Shown here in pieces: positions 18,378 to 27,577 of a stretch of DNA of 64,000 nt. The notes below the pieces were generated by a model, which saw only the letters and a list, made by a program, of their open reading frames with translations, did no database searches and was not told where the DNA came from. This DNA is from an uncultured Alistipes sp. (GTDB taxonomy: Bacteria > Bacteroidota > Bacteroidia > Bacteroidales > Rikenellaceae), in NCBI GenBank assembly GCA_938014215.1, contig CALLRW010000040.1, positions 62,001 through 126,000 on the forward strand. The letters are read 5' to 3'. The position numbers and the translations under genes are program-made. Position 1 is the stretch's first letter, and each line of letters begins with the position of its first letter.

Positions 18378-18992
18378 ATGGTCATCAAGAATTTGGAAAA
18401 CAAAATAAGACTGGTGGGCATCATCTGTACCGCTTTTCTCGTGGGATGTGTCATCATCAGCTTGTCAAGTATCTGGACAGCCCGGACGATGGTCTCGGAT
18501 GCGCAGAAGAAGGTGTATGTGCTGGACGGCAACGTGCCTATCCTCGTGAACCGCACGACAATGGACGAAACGCTTGACATGGAAGCTAAAAGCCATGTGG
18601 AAATGTTCCACCATTATTTTTTCACGTTACCGCCAGATGACAAATACATCCGCTATACGATGGAAAAAGCGATGTATCTGGTGGATGAGACGGGGTTGGC
18701 ACAATACAACACGCTCAAGGAAAAGGGTTTCTACTCCAACATTTTGGGTACGAGTTCGGTGTTCTCCATCTATTGTGACAGCGTGGCTTTCAACAAGGAG
18801 AAGATGGAGTTCACTTACTACGGACGGCAACGCATTGAGCGGCGGAGCAACATCCTCATGCGGGAACTGGTCACGGCGGGGCAACTTAAGCGTGTGCCCC
18901 GAACAGAAAACAACCCGCACGGATTGCTTATCGTGAACTGGCGAACCCTGCTGAACAAGGACATCGAACAGAAAACGAAGATCAACTACTAA
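18378..18992 (+). CDS. traK: TraK, VirB8-like bitopic protein
   Basis: 204 residues: a short cytoplasmic N terminus (MVIKNLENKIRLVG), one transmembrane helix (IICTAFLVGCVIISLSSIW) and a periplasmic domain containing EAKSHVEMFHHYFFTLPPDD, the signature region of TraK. Length and layout match TraK of Bacteroides elements, a VirB8-type scaffold of the mating channel. It begins 3 nt after the upstream stop. Confidence 0.93.
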   Translation: MVIKNLENKIRLVGIICTAFLVGCVIISLSSIWTARTMVSDAQKKVYVLDGNVPILVNRTTMDETLDMEAKSHVEMFHHYFFTLPPDDKYIRYTMEKAMYLVDETGLAQYNTLKEKGFYSNILGTSSVFSIYCDSVAFNKEKMEFTYYGRQRIERRSNILMRELVTAGQLKRVPRTENNPHGLLIVNWRTLLNKDIEQKTKINY

Positions 18993-19004
18993 ACAACGGA
19001 GTTT

Positions 19005-19385
19005 ATGAATATCAAGGGATTCAGGCGGATGCTCTTCGGTGAAAAGATGCCGGACAAGAACGATCCGAAATACAAAGACCGTTACGAGCGGGAGGTGTCC
19101 GCCGGACGAAAGTTCGCCCAAGCGACACGCATTGACAAGGCTGCCGCCAAGGTGCAGGGATTCGCCAACGCACACCGGATACTTTTTCTGGTCATCGTCT
19201 TTGGTTTCGCTATCGGAGGGTTCACTTGGAACATCTATCGCATTACAATGGCATACCGCAACAGCCGGCCGACACGCACGGCGACGGAAATGCAGGATTC
19301 GGTGCTACGGGAAAGACACAAGAGGCTGCAAGGGGGTGAAATAAGGGAAAATCGGAACGAGAACAAGAAATATGAACCGCAATAA
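19005..19385 (+). CDS. TraL-like small membrane protein
   Basis: 126 residues: a basic N-terminal 55 residues, one membrane helix (ILFLVIVFGFAIGGFTWNIY) and a polar tail with many Arg/Asn. It occupies the traL position between traK and traM. TraL (DUF3989) proteins are small bitopic proteins of this kind, so TraL-like is reasonable, although N-terminal residues are not diagnostic by eye. Confidence 0.65.
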   Translation: MNIKGFRRMLFGEKMPDKNDPKYKDRYEREVSAGRKFAQATRIDKAAAKVQGFANAHRILFLVIVFGFAIGGFTWNIYRITMAYRNSRPTRTATEMQDSVLRERHKRLQGGEIRENRNENKKYEPQ

Positions 19386-19395
19386 AGGAGTGCTT

Positions 19396-19878
19396 ATGAA
19401 TACACGATTTGAAAAATCAGTCCGCTCGTCGGACGAATGGTACACCCCGAAGGAGGTGTTGAAAGCGTTAGGCAGGTTCGACCTTGACCCTTGCGCCCCT
19501 ATCCGTCCGTTGTGGCCGACCGCCGAAGTCATGTATGACCGGAACATGGACGGATTGTCCCTGAAATGGGAAGGGCGTGTATGGCTCAATCCTCCGTACT
19601 CGCGTCCCCTTATCGAACAGTTTGTCCGAAAGCTGGCGGAACACGGCAACGGCATCGCGCTGTTGTTCAACCGTTGCGATTCCAAAATGTTTCAGGACGT
19701 CATTTTCGAGAAAGCGACGGGCATGAAATTCCTGCGCCACCGCATCCGGTTTTACCGCCCGGACGGAACACGCGGCGATTCTCCCGGTTGCGGCAGCATC
19801 CTGATCGCATTCGGAGTGGAAAACGCAGAAGTGCTGAAAAACTGCAGCATTGAAGGCAAGTATGTACAACTCAATTAA
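19396..19878 (+). CDS. Phage-type DNA N6-adenine methyltransferase (Dam family)
   Basis: A 160-residue methyltransferase of the small phage Dam family: SSDEWYTPKEVLKALGRFDL, then DPCAP, the catalytic motif NPPYS (WLNPPYSRPLIEQF) and GCGSILIAFG. I chose the ATG at 19396 because AAAGGAG lies 6 nt upstream; an in-frame ATG at 19372 would overlap traL. No restriction enzyme gene is nearby, so it is an orphan. It is embedded in the transfer operon between traL and traM, suggesting modification of element or recipient DNA during transfer (inference). Confidence 0.88.
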   Translation: MNTRFEKSVRSSDEWYTPKEVLKALGRFDLDPCAPIRPLWPTAEVMYDRNMDGLSLKWEGRVWLNPPYSRPLIEQFVRKLAEHGNGIALLFNRCDSKMFQDVIFEKATGMKFLRHRIRFYRPDGTRGDSPGCGSILIAFGVENAEVLKNCSIEGKYVQLN

Positions 19879-19885
19879 AAGATGT

Positions 19886-21037
19886 ATGATGAAGATATTT
19901 GATAAAATCAATTTCAGGGAGCCGAAGTATATGCTTCCGGCTGTCCTGTATATCCCGCTTCTGGTTGCATCGTACTTCATCTTCGACCTGTTTCATACCG
20001 AAACGGCGGAGATTCCGGACAAGACGCTGCAGACAACGGAGTTTTTGAACCCCGATTTGCCGGATGCCCGGCTTAAAGGCGGTGACGGCATAGGCAGCAA
20101 GTACGAGAACATGGCCAAATCATGGGGTAAGATACAGGATTACTCCGCAGTGGATAACATAGAACGAGATGAACCCGATGACAACAAGGAAGAATATGAA
20201 TCGCAATACACGGTGGACGACATCGCCTTGCTCGATGAGCAACAGCAGGAAAAGGCTGCGGCAGCGCAAATTGCCGATGCCAAGACACGCGAGCAAGAAG
20301 CTCTCGCGGAACTGGAGAAAGCCCTTGCCGAAGCAAGGTTGAGAGGACGCAATGAGGTATTACCGGCGACCGATACGGACAGTACCGCATCGGCGCAACC
20401 CCCGACGGCAACCATAGAGGTCAAGGGAAAAATAGAGGAAGAGAGCCGTTCGGTAAAAGCCCCGTCAGAGAACGAACCGCCCAGCGAAGTGGTACGCAAG
20501 GTAAAGACGGCTTCGGATTACTTCAATACGCTTGCGGTCAATGCCCGTGAACCGAAACTGATAAAGGCCATTATCGACGAGGACATCAAGGCGGTGGACG
20601 GCTCGCGTGTGCGGTTGCGTCTGCTCGACGACGTGGAGATCAACGAGTGCGTGGTCAAACGAGGGTCGTATCTGTATGCCACCATGAGCGGCTTCTCGTC
20701 GGGGCGTGTGAAGGGGAACATCACCAGCATTCTCATCGAGGACGAACTGGTGAAGGTCAGCCTGTCCCTTTACGACACGGACGGCATGGAAGGGCTTTAT
20801 GTACCGAACAGCCAGTTCCGGGAAACGAGCAAGGATGTGGCAAGCGGTGCGGTGTCGGGGAATCTGAACATGAATACCGGCAGTTACGGCAACAGTCTCT
20901 CGCAATGGGGAATGCAAGCCGCTACGAATGCCTACCAGAAAACGAGCAATGCCATCGGCAAAGCTATCAAAAAAAATAAGGTAAAGCTGAAATACGGCAC
21001 TTTCGTCTATCTGGTGAACGGACGTGAGAAACAGTAA
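19886..21037 (+). CDS. traM: TraM, VirB10-like envelope-spanning protein
   Basis: About 383 residues from the ATG at 19886 (MMKIFDKINF); earlier in-frame ATGs at 19850 and 19862 overlap the methyltransferase end. The order is: cytoplasmic start, membrane helix (MLPAVLYIPLLVASYFIF), a long Glu/Ala/Gln-rich coiled-coil and linker region, then the C-terminal TraM domain (LLDDVEINECVVKRGSYLYA, VKGNITSILIEDELVKV). It bridges inner and outer membranes in the type IV channel. A Ser/Asn/Gln-rich hinge and basic tail end the protein. Confidence 0.92.
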   Translation: MMKIFDKINFREPKYMLPAVLYIPLLVASYFIFDLFHTETAEIPDKTLQTTEFLNPDLPDARLKGGDGIGSKYENMAKSWGKIQDYSAVDNIERDEPDDNKEEYESQYTVDDIALLDEQQQEKAAAAQIADAKTREQEALAELEKALAEARLRGRNEVLPATDTDSTASAQPPTATIEVKGKIEEESRSVKAPSENEPPSEVVRKVKTASDYFNTLAVNAREPKLIKAIIDEDIKAVDGSRVRLRLLDDVEINECVVKRGSYLYATMSGFSSGRVKGNITSILIEDELVKVSLSLYDTDGMEGLYVPNSQFRETSKDVASGAVSGNLNMNTGSYGNSLSQWGMQAATNAYQKTSNAIGKAIKKNKVKLKYGTFVYLVNGREKQ

Positions 21038-21048
21038 AAACGGAAGCC

Positions 21049-21834
21049 ATGATAGAGATTGACAACATATATAATATGGACTGTATCGAGGGTATGAAGC
21101 TCATGGCGAACGGCAGTGTCGATGCCGTGATAGCGGATTTGCCTTACGGCGTGTTGAACCGTAGCAACAAGGCGGCACACTGGGACAGGCAGATACCGCT
21201 CGAAGCGTTGTGGAAACAGTACCGCAGGATCACCAAGCCGGGAAGCCCCGTTATCCTCTTTGCGCAGGGCATTTTCTCGGCGCAACTCATGCTCTCGCAA
21301 CCCCGGATGTGGCGGTATAACCTCGTGTGGCGGAAAGACCGGGTAACGGGTCACCTGAATGCCAACCGGATGCCGCTACGCCAGCATGAGGACATCATCG
21401 TGTTCTACGACCGTCAGCCGGTATATCATCCTCAAATGACGCCGTGTCCACCGGAACGGAGGAATCATGGACGCCGCAAGACGGACGGTTTCACGAACCG
21501 CTGTTACGGTGAAATGAAACTGGCTCCGGTGCGTGTTGCCGAAGACAAGTACCCGACCTCTGTCATTTCCATACCCAAGGAACACAAGACAGGAGCATTC
21601 TATCATCCGACACAGAAGCCGGTAGCCTTGATAGAGTACCTGATACGTACCTATACCAACGAGGGCGATGTGGTGCTGGACAACTGCATCGGTTCGGGTA
21701 CGACCGCCATTGCCGCCATCCGCACGGGGCGGCATTACATCGGATTCGAGATTGAACCGACGTATTGCGAAATTGTCGGACGACGGATTCGGGAGGAACT
21801 GGAACGTGGTCATGGATTAAAGAAAGCGAAATAA
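21049..21834 (+). CDS. Site-specific DNA methyltransferase (N4/N6, orphan)
   Basis: 261 residues of the N6/N4 DNA methylase fold: catalytic motif IV as DLPYGVLNRSNKAAHWD, target-recognition-like middle region, motif X-I GSGTTAIAAIRTGR and a final FEIEPTYCEIVGRRI. The order of motifs fits a beta-class enzyme. It lies between traM and traN with no restriction partner and begins 11 nt after traM. Together with the Dam-type gene at 19396 it gives two orphan methyltransferases inside one transfer operon. Target sequence cannot be told. Confidence 0.9.
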   Translation: MIEIDNIYNMDCIEGMKLMANGSVDAVIADLPYGVLNRSNKAAHWDRQIPLEALWKQYRRITKPGSPVILFAQGIFSAQLMLSQPRMWRYNLVWRKDRVTGHLNANRMPLRQHEDIIVFYDRQPVYHPQMTPCPPERRNHGRRKTDGFTNRCYGEMKLAPVRVAEDKYPTSVISIPKEHKTGAFYHPTQKPVALIEYLIRTYTNEGDVVLDNCIGSGTTAIAAIRTGRHYIGFEIEPTYCEIVGRRIREELERGHGLKKAK

Positions 21835-21871
21835 GGGAAATAAAGAAATAAACAATATCAACAGAAACGAT

Positions 21872-22723
21872 ATGAACAAGAAAATAATTGTAACTGCATT
21901 TCTTCTGGCGGCAGGACTTTTTGCCACACGGAACGCACAGGCTCAGCGTACATACGAAGAGATGGAACGGCTGACTGTCAATGAACAGGTAACGACCGTC
22001 ATCACAGCCACGGAACCGGTCCGCTTCGTGGATATTTCCACAGACAAGGTGGCGGGCGACCAACCCATTGAGAACATCATCCGGTTGAAGCCCAAAGAGA
22101 CGGGACACGAGGACGGTGAAGTGCTGGCCATCGTCACCATCGTAACGGAACGCTATCGCACGCAGTATGCACTCATCTACACCACGCGGATAAGCGAGGC
22201 GGTGGCAGACAAGGAAATTCAGCTACAGGAACGGGATGCCTACAACAATCCTACGGTCTCGATGTCCACAGCCGACATGGTGCGTTTTGCAAGACGGGTG
22301 TGGAACTCGCCCGCGAAAATCCGCAACGTGGCGACCAAGGCGCACCGAATGGTAATGCGCCTGAACAATATTTACTCGGTGGGCGACTATTTCTTCATCG
22401 ACTTTTCCATCGAGAACAAAACGAACATCCGTTTCGACATCGACGAGATACGGGTGAAACTGTCGGACAAGAAACTTTCGAAGGCAACCAACGCGCAGAC
22501 CATCGAGCTGACGCCTGCCCTGGTATTGGAACACGGCAAGACGTTCAAGCACGGCTACCGGAACGTGATTGTCGTGAAAAAGATGACCTTTCCGAACGAC
22601 AAGCTGCTGACCATCGAAATGACGGAACAACAAATCAGCGGGCGCAATATCAGCCTGAACATTGACTACGAGGATGTGCTGTCGGCCGATTCATTTAACA
22701 CCGCTTTATTGGAGGAGGAATGA
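21872..22723 (+). CDS. traN: TraN, VirB9-like channel protein (DUF4138)
   Basis: 283 residues with signal peptide MNKKIIVTAFLLAAGLFATR...AQAQ and a beta-rich body: VTTVITATEPVRFVDIS, then VTIVTERYRTQYALIY, and a second domain (NNIYSVGDYFFIDFSIENKT). This matches TraN of Bacteroides conjugative transposons, the outer-membrane-complex partner of TraM. The stop overlaps the traO start (ATGA), so the two are coupled. Confidence 0.92.
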   Translation: MNKKIIVTAFLLAAGLFATRNAQAQRTYEEMERLTVNEQVTTVITATEPVRFVDISTDKVAGDQPIENIIRLKPKETGHEDGEVLAIVTIVTERYRTQYALIYTTRISEAVADKEIQLQERDAYNNPTVSMSTADMVRFARRVWNSPAKIRNVATKAHRMVMRLNNIYSVGDYFFIDFSIENKTNIRFDIDEIRVKLSDKKLSKATNAQTIELTPALVLEHGKTFKHGYRNVIVVKKMTFPNDKLLTIEMTEQQISGRNISLNIDYEDVLSADSFNTALLEEE

Positions 22724-23232
22724 CGATGAAAAAGACGATAATACTGATGCTTGCCTGCATGTGCGTCTTCATGAATGCAAGTGCGCAGCGTAACAGCGGC
22801 CGCCTCTCGCTTGGAGTGGGATTGCTGTATGAGAACGGCATGGACGTAACGCTTGCTTACGAACATGAAATGAACTACCGCCATGCGTGGGAGTTTTTCG
22901 CCAACGGCTATCTGAAATGGACGGAATGTAAATCTTGCGGTCATATTTGTCCGGAATCCTTCTGGCGCAACTATCGCACTTACGGTTTCGGTGTGGCGTA
23001 CAAACCTTGTGTGGTGCGTGGACGCAACCATTACGGCAACTTGCGTATCGGAGCTTCGGCAGGGAGCGACACGAACAAGTTTCTTGCCGGAATCCATGTG
23101 GGTTACGAGCACAATTATGTGCTGCGGTCGGGATGCACACTGTTCTGGCAGGTAAAGAGTGACATGATGATAAAAGGGGCGGATTTGCTGCGGACAGGTA
23201 TCGTGCTGGGGGTGAAACTGCCGATAAAATAA
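22720..23232 (+). CDS. traO: TraO conjugal transfer protein
   Basis: 170 residues with signal peptide MTMKKTIILMLACMCVFMNA (cleaved near SAQR) and a compact beta-rich body with alternating aromatic residues (LSLGVGLLYENGMDVTLAYE, GYEHNYVLRSGCTLFWQVK), like an eight-stranded outer-membrane barrel. Four Cys residues occur (CKSCGHICPE and later). The start at 22720 has GAGGAGG 6 nt upstream and overlaps the traN stop. Position and features fit TraO. Confidence 0.85.
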   Translation: MTMKKTIILMLACMCVFMNASAQRNSGRLSLGVGLLYENGMDVTLAYEHEMNYRHAWEFFANGYLKWTECKSCGHICPESFWRNYRTYGFGVAYKPCVVRGRNHYGNLRIGASAGSDTNKFLAGIHVGYEHNYVLRSGCTLFWQVKSDMMIKGADLLRTGIVLGVKLPIK

Positions 23233-23257
23233 AGGAAAAACAAAAAACGAAAATAAC

Positions 23258-23914
23258 ATGATACGAAAGATTCAATGGTTTGCAATGGCAGTGACGGCGG
23301 TATTGTGCGCTGCCTGTGACGCCCATATCGACGTACCTGATACGGCGGTACGTCCGGGACATATTCTCTGCGAGGACGGTACGGCTTTATCCTACGTACA
23401 GTATGAACAGTCGGGAAAACGGGCAATAGCGGTTGTCTTCGATACCGAACACCGTGAAGGTACGGAAGGGAACGGCTATGCGGTTTACCTGTGGGACATT
23501 GCTCCGGCAGCTTTTGCCGACAGCCTCGGTGTCGCACAAGGGACGTCGGCCGACATCGAGGCTTTGGACGGGAACATGAACACCTTTGCGCTGTACGACA
23601 CACGGGAGACGGCTTCGCCTATGGCGGAAGCGGTCTTTGACCTGTGGCGGTACGGACAGAGTGCCTATATCCCGTCGGTGGCACAGATGCGGCTGCTGTA
23701 TGCCGTCCGGGAAACCGTCAATCCTGTCATCGAACGGTGTGGCGGCCATCCGCTGCCGTTGGATGAAAACGACTGCTGGTACTGGACATCGACGGAGGTA
23801 ACCGGACAGGAAACGGCGAAAGCGTGGCTTTACTCGACAGGAAGCGGTGCGATGCAGGAGACCCCGAAGACACAGGCGCACAAGGTGCGGCCGATTATCA
23901 CACTGAACAGGTAG
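23258..23914 (+). CDS. Predicted lipoprotein with a DUF1566-like C-terminal domain
   Basis: 218 residues with a lipobox-like signal (TAVLCAACDAHID). The first half is beta-rich. The C-terminal half (IPSVAQMRLLYAVRE, then CWYWTSTEV and AHKVRPI) has the layout of the C-type-lectin-like DUF1566/Fib_succ surface domain. It sits between traO and the coupling-protein gene, where other elements carry traP/traQ. A surface adhesion or mate-contact role is possible (inference). Confidence 0.75.
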   Translation: MIRKIQWFAMAVTAVLCAACDAHIDVPDTAVRPGHILCEDGTALSYVQYEQSGKRAIAVVFDTEHREGTEGNGYAVYLWDIAPAAFADSLGVAQGTSADIEALDGNMNTFALYDTRETASPMAEAVFDLWRYGQSAYIPSVAQMRLLYAVRETVNPVIERCGGHPLPLDENDCWYWTSTEVTGQETAKAWLYSTGSGAMQETPKTQAHKVRPIITLNR

Positions 23915-23942
23915 GAACGAAAAGAGGGAAAGGACAAAGACA

Positions 23943-26129
23943 ATGGAAGAAAGCAAGGAACTACAAGGATTTTACAAAATATTCCGTGCGGTCATCTATA
24001 TCTCCGTGCTGATGGAGTTCTTCGAGTATGCCATAGACCTTGCCATGCTCGACCACTGGGGCGGCATATTGATTGATATACACGGGCGCATCAAGCGATG
24101 GATGATCTATAACGACGGCAACCTCGTGTATAGTAAGATAGCGACCTTCCTACTCATCTGCATCACTTGTATCGGCACACGCAACAAAAAACACTTGGAG
24201 TTTGACGCACGCAGGCAAGTGTTATATCCACTTATCTGCGGATTGTTCTTGATTGTGTTCTCCGTGTGGCTGTACCATCATACGATGGAAACGAGGCTCT
24301 ACACCCTGCCGCTGAACATCATCTTCTATATGGCGGCTACGCTGGTCGGTGTGATATTGGTGCATATCGCATTGGATAACATCTCGAAGTTCATCAAGGA
24401 GGGACTGGGTAAAGACCGGTTTAACTTCGAGAATGAAAGTTTCGAGCAGAGCGAAGAGAAGGATGAGAACCAGTATAGCGTGAATATACCGATGCGGTAC
24501 TATTACAAAGGTAAATTTCGCAAGGGATGGGTGTCGATAAGCAACTGTTTCAGAGGAACATGGGTGGTTGGAACTCCAGGTAGCGGTAAGACGTTCAGTA
24601 TCATAGAACCGTTCATCCGCCAACATAGTGCCAAGGGCTTCGCGATGGTGGTCTATGACTACAAATTTCCGACACTTGCCACTAAACTTTACTATCATTA
24701 CAAGAAAAACCAGAAGCTCGGCAAAGTGCCAAAAGGATGCAAGTTCAACATCATCAACTTCGTGGATGTGGAGTACAGCAAACGGGTGAACCCCATTCAG
24801 GCAAAGTACATCAATAATCTTGCGGCGGCGAGCGAAACGGCGGAAACCCTGTTGGAATCCCTGCAGAAAGGCAAGAAAGAGGGAGGCGGAGGCAGTGACC
24901 AGTTCTTTCAGACTTCTGCCGTGAACTTTCTTGCCGCCTGTATCTACTTTTTCGTGAACTACGAGCGGGAACCCTACGATGCAAACGGAAAGAAACTGTA
25001 TGCGGAGAAACGGCAAGATCCGCAGACGAAGTTCTGGAAGCCGACGGGTGTCGTTCGTGACCGTGAGGGTGGCAGCATCGTGGAACCTGCCTATTGGCTT
25101 GGAAAATACTCGGATATGCCGCATATCCTTTCATTTCTCAATGAGAGCTACCAGACTATTTTTGAGGTACTTGAGACGGACAACGAGGTCGCGCCGTTGC
25201 TCGGCCCGTTCCAAACGGCCTTCAAAAACAAGGCGATGGAACAGTTGGAAGGTATGATAGGTACGCTGCGTGTCTATACCAGCCGTTTGGCTACAAAGGA
25301 ATCTTACTGGATATTCCACAAGGATGGGGACGATTTCGACCTGAAAGTTAGTGACCCCAAGTCACCCAGTTATCTGCTGATAGCCAACGATCCGGAAATG
25401 GAAAGTATCATCGGAGCGTTGAACGCTCTGATATTGAACCGTCTCGTTACCCGTGTGAACACCGGGCAGGGGAAAAATATTCCGGTCAGCATCATCGTGG
25501 ATGAGCTACCGACACTGTATTTCCACAAGATAGACCGACTGATAGGTACGGCGAGAAGCAACAAGGTAAGCGTAACGCTGGGTTTTCAGGAGTTGCCGCA
25601 GTTGGAGGCTGACTACGGAAAAGTGGGAATGCAAAAAATCATCACGACAGTGGGCAACGTGGTAAGCGGTTCAGCTCGCGCAAAAGAGACACTGGAATGG
25701 TTGTCGAATGACATTTTCGGCAAGGTGGTACAGGTCAAAAAGGGCGTGACGATCGACCGGGACAAAACGAGTATCAATCTCAATGAGAACATGGACAGTC
25801 TTGTACCCGCCTCGAAAATTTCGGATATGGCGACGGGATGGATTTGCGGACAGACGGCACGTGATTTCGTGAAGACGAAAACCGGTACGGGAGGCTCGAT
25901 GAACATTCAGGAGTCGGAAGAGTTCAAGACTACAAAGTTCTTCTGCAAGACGGATTTCGATATGAGGGAGATAAAAGCGGAGGAAGCGGCCTATGTACCG
26001 CTACCGAAGTTCTACACTTTCAAGTCGAGGGAGGAACGGGAACGCATCTTGTATAAAAATTTCATACAAGTCGGACAGGATGTAAAAGACATGATAGCGG
26101 ATGTACTGAACAAGCGTGGGGCGAAATAA
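23943..26129 (+). CDS. VirD4-type coupling protein (MobC/TraG-like)
   Basis: 728 residues: an N-terminal membrane region with several hydrophobic helices (about residues 15-150, resembling the YWFCY-type domain of Bacteroides MobC proteins), then a TraD/VirD4 motor. Walker A is VGTPGSGKTFSIIEPF (about residue 210) and Walker B VSIIVDELPTLYF (about residue 518). It would link the relaxase-DNA complex to the channel. It is the last gene of the first transfer block and is followed by a perfect 15-bp terminator. No relaxase gene is next to it, which is unusual. Confidence 0.92.
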   Translation: MEESKELQGFYKIFRAVIYISVLMEFFEYAIDLAMLDHWGGILIDIHGRIKRWMIYNDGNLVYSKIATFLLICITCIGTRNKKHLEFDARRQVLYPLICGLFLIVFSVWLYHHTMETRLYTLPLNIIFYMAATLVGVILVHIALDNISKFIKEGLGKDRFNFENESFEQSEEKDENQYSVNIPMRYYYKGKFRKGWVSISNCFRGTWVVGTPGSGKTFSIIEPFIRQHSAKGFAMVVYDYKFPTLATKLYYHYKKNQKLGKVPKGCKFNIINFVDVEYSKRVNPIQAKYINNLAAASETAETLLESLQKGKKEGGGGSDQFFQTSAVNFLAACIYFFVNYEREPYDANGKKLYAEKRQDPQTKFWKPTGVVRDREGGSIVEPAYWLGKYSDMPHILSFLNESYQTIFEVLETDNEVAPLLGPFQTAFKNKAMEQLEGMIGTLRVYTSRLATKESYWIFHKDGDDFDLKVSDPKSPSYLLIANDPEMESIIGALNALILNRLVTRVNTGQGKNIPVSIIVDELPTLYFHKIDRLIGTARSNKVSVTLGFQELPQLEADYGKVGMQKIITTVGNVVSGSARAKETLEWLSNDIFGKVVQVKKGVTIDRDKTSINLNENMDSLVPASKISDMATGWICGQTARDFVKTKTGTGGSMNIQESEEFKTTKFFCKTDFDMREIKAEEAAYVPLPKFYTFKSREERERILYKNFIQVGQDVKDMIADVLNKRGAK

Positions 26130-26133
26130 ATCA

Positions 26134-26175
26134 AAATCCCTGCAATAATTTACGTGGTTATTGCAGGGATTTTTG
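26134..26175. terminator. Bidirectional terminator between the coupling-protein gene and the DUF1016 gene
   Basis: AAATCCCTGCAATAA (26134-26148) pairs perfectly with TTATTGCAGGGATTT (26158-26172), a 15-bp stem with a 9-nt loop. It is flanked by A's on the left and T's on the right, so it can end transcription from both converging genes. Confidence 0.92.
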
Positions 26176-26216
26176 TATTCCATTCAGCTACCCGAAATCT
26201 TGCGGACATAAATGAA

Positions 26217-27437
26217 TCATCTGACAGTTTCCGATTTGGAATCGTTTTCCGACAGCAGATTTTGTAATTTGTCGATGTCCGGTAGAGTCTTGCGCAAATT
26301 TTCCGGCATTTCTTGGGCTGTGCGGTATGTCGCCACGCCCATAGGCTTATCATAGTCGCGCACCATGATTTCGACAAATTGGCGGTTGGCATCCTGACAT
26401 AGGACAATACCGATTGAAGGGTTCTCGTGCGGTTTCTTGTCGGTCATATCATATACAGTCAGATAACCGCTAAGCTGTCCGAGATAATTCGGGCGGAACT
26501 TGCCCCGTTTCAATTCCACGATTACGCTGGCATTCAGTTCTCTGTTGAAGAATACAAGGTCAGCAAACATTTCCTCTCCGGCAACTATCAGGCGATGCTG
26601 ACTGTCGATAAAAGTGAAGTCGTTTCCAAAACGGAGAATGAACTGCTTGATATTGGTTACGATTTGGTTTTCGATGACCTTTTCGTTCCAGTCCTGTTCG
26701 CGTTCTCCCACATTCTCCAGATTAACCATTTCGAGCATATACTCATCCTTGAACGCCAATGTCGCTTTTACGGCATAAATGGCTTCGGGCAGCACTTGAA
26801 GGAAGTTGCTCGGCAAAGATCCGCGATTTGAATAGATGTCTTCTTTCAAGTAATTTTTGAGAGAGGATAGCGACCACGCATTTTGAGCGGCACAATGGAT
26901 ATAGAACAATCGTTCTGCGATGTCTTTTGAACGAGTCAGGATTTCAATATGATGTGAAAAGCTAATCTTGACAAAATCGTCCCAGGTAAATTCGGTATTG
27001 ACCGGTTGCCCGATAAGTTGCAGCAGTAGATGCTCGTCAATATCCAATTCGCCCAACGCTGTTGGATGAATTAAAGCCGTACCCTTTTCCGACGAATGGT
27101 TTTCCAATTCGCCCAACACTGTTGGACGAATTAAAAACGTCCTCCATTCCTCATAGAATGAGCGCATCCGTTTCAACCCCGATTCAGAAAAGCCGTGCAG
27201 ACCGGGCAACTCCCGTTGAAGGAGCTTTGATATGGTAGGCAATGCTTTAGTACCCCAACAGCCGATGCGGGAATTTTCAGACACGAATTTCCCCACTCCA
27301 AAATACAACGAGAGAGTTTCTTTGTTGACCGCAGCCGCACTTCTATACCGGCAGCGTTCGATGGCATGTTTGATTATCTCTACTGCCTCTGCATATTGTG
27401 TATAATCCGATGGGATAACTTGTTGTTCCATATACAT
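26217..27437 (-). CDS. DUF1016 / YhcG-type PDDEXK nuclease-domain protein
   Basis: 406 residues. The N-terminal helical DUF1016 domain (LYFGVGKFVSENS, FSESGLKRMRSFYEEW) is followed by a restriction-endonuclease-like fold with MFADLVFFNRELNASVIVEL ending in ELKRGKF (the D-ExK pair) and YLGQLSGYL. These proteins are linked with defence islands, but their function is unsettled. A region near residues 102-135 carries two copies of a palindromic 27-bp segment in frame (see the repeat). Start at 27437 (MYMEQQ) or 27431; promoter box TACCTTTG is on the minus strand at 27459-27452. Confidence 0.88.
   Translation of the reverse strand: MYMEQQVIPSDYTQYAEAVEIIKHAIERCRYRSAAAVNKETLSLYFGVGKFVSENSRIGCWGTKALPTISKLLQRELPGLHGFSESGLKRMRSFYEEWRTFLIRPTVLGELENHSSEKGTALIHPTALGELDIDEHLLLQLIGQPVNTEFTWDDFVKISFSHHIEILTRSKDIAERLFYIHCAAQNAWSLSSLKNYLKEDIYSNRGSLPSNFLQVLPEAIYAVKATLAFKDEYMLEMVNLENVGEREQDWNEKVIENQIVTNIKQFILRFGNDFTFIDSQHRLIVAGEEMFADLVFFNRELNASVIVELKRGKFRPNYLGQLSGYLTVYDMTDKKPHENPSIGIVLCQDANRQFVEIMVRDYDKPMGVATYRTAQEMPENLRKTLPDIDKLQNLLSENDSKSETVR
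27046..27132. repeat. Two palindromic 27-bp repeats, 60 bp apart, inside the DUF1016 gene
   Basis: The segments 27046-27072 and 27106-27132 each read AATTC..CCAAC...GTTGG..GAATT, an imperfect palindrome, and differ at two positions. Similarity extends a few bases beyond each end. Their 60-bp spacing equals 20 codons, so the protein carries two copies of a peptide like HPTALGEL / RPTVLGEL. The extra length compared with a plain DUF1016 linker suggests an in-frame insertion or duplication. Confidence 0.75.
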
Positions 27438-27451
27438 ACGTTTTTGTGCCG

Positions 27452-27459
27452 CAAAGGTA
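27452..27459 (-). promoter_or_regulatory. -7 box of the DUF1016 gene
   Basis: On the minus strand the sequence reads TACCTTTG, matching TAnnTTTG, 14-20 bases upstream of the possible starts at 27437 and 27431. This leaves a very short 5' untranslated region. Confidence 0.55.
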
Positions 27460-27577
27460 CGAAAAATACGGGATATACAGGGCAGAATGCCAACATATTA
27501 TAGTGCCGTGTGGGTCTTATTCGGTATTTTTAGCGTTCCGGTTTCCTGCACTCGCTTTGCTGCCAATCTACTCACTT

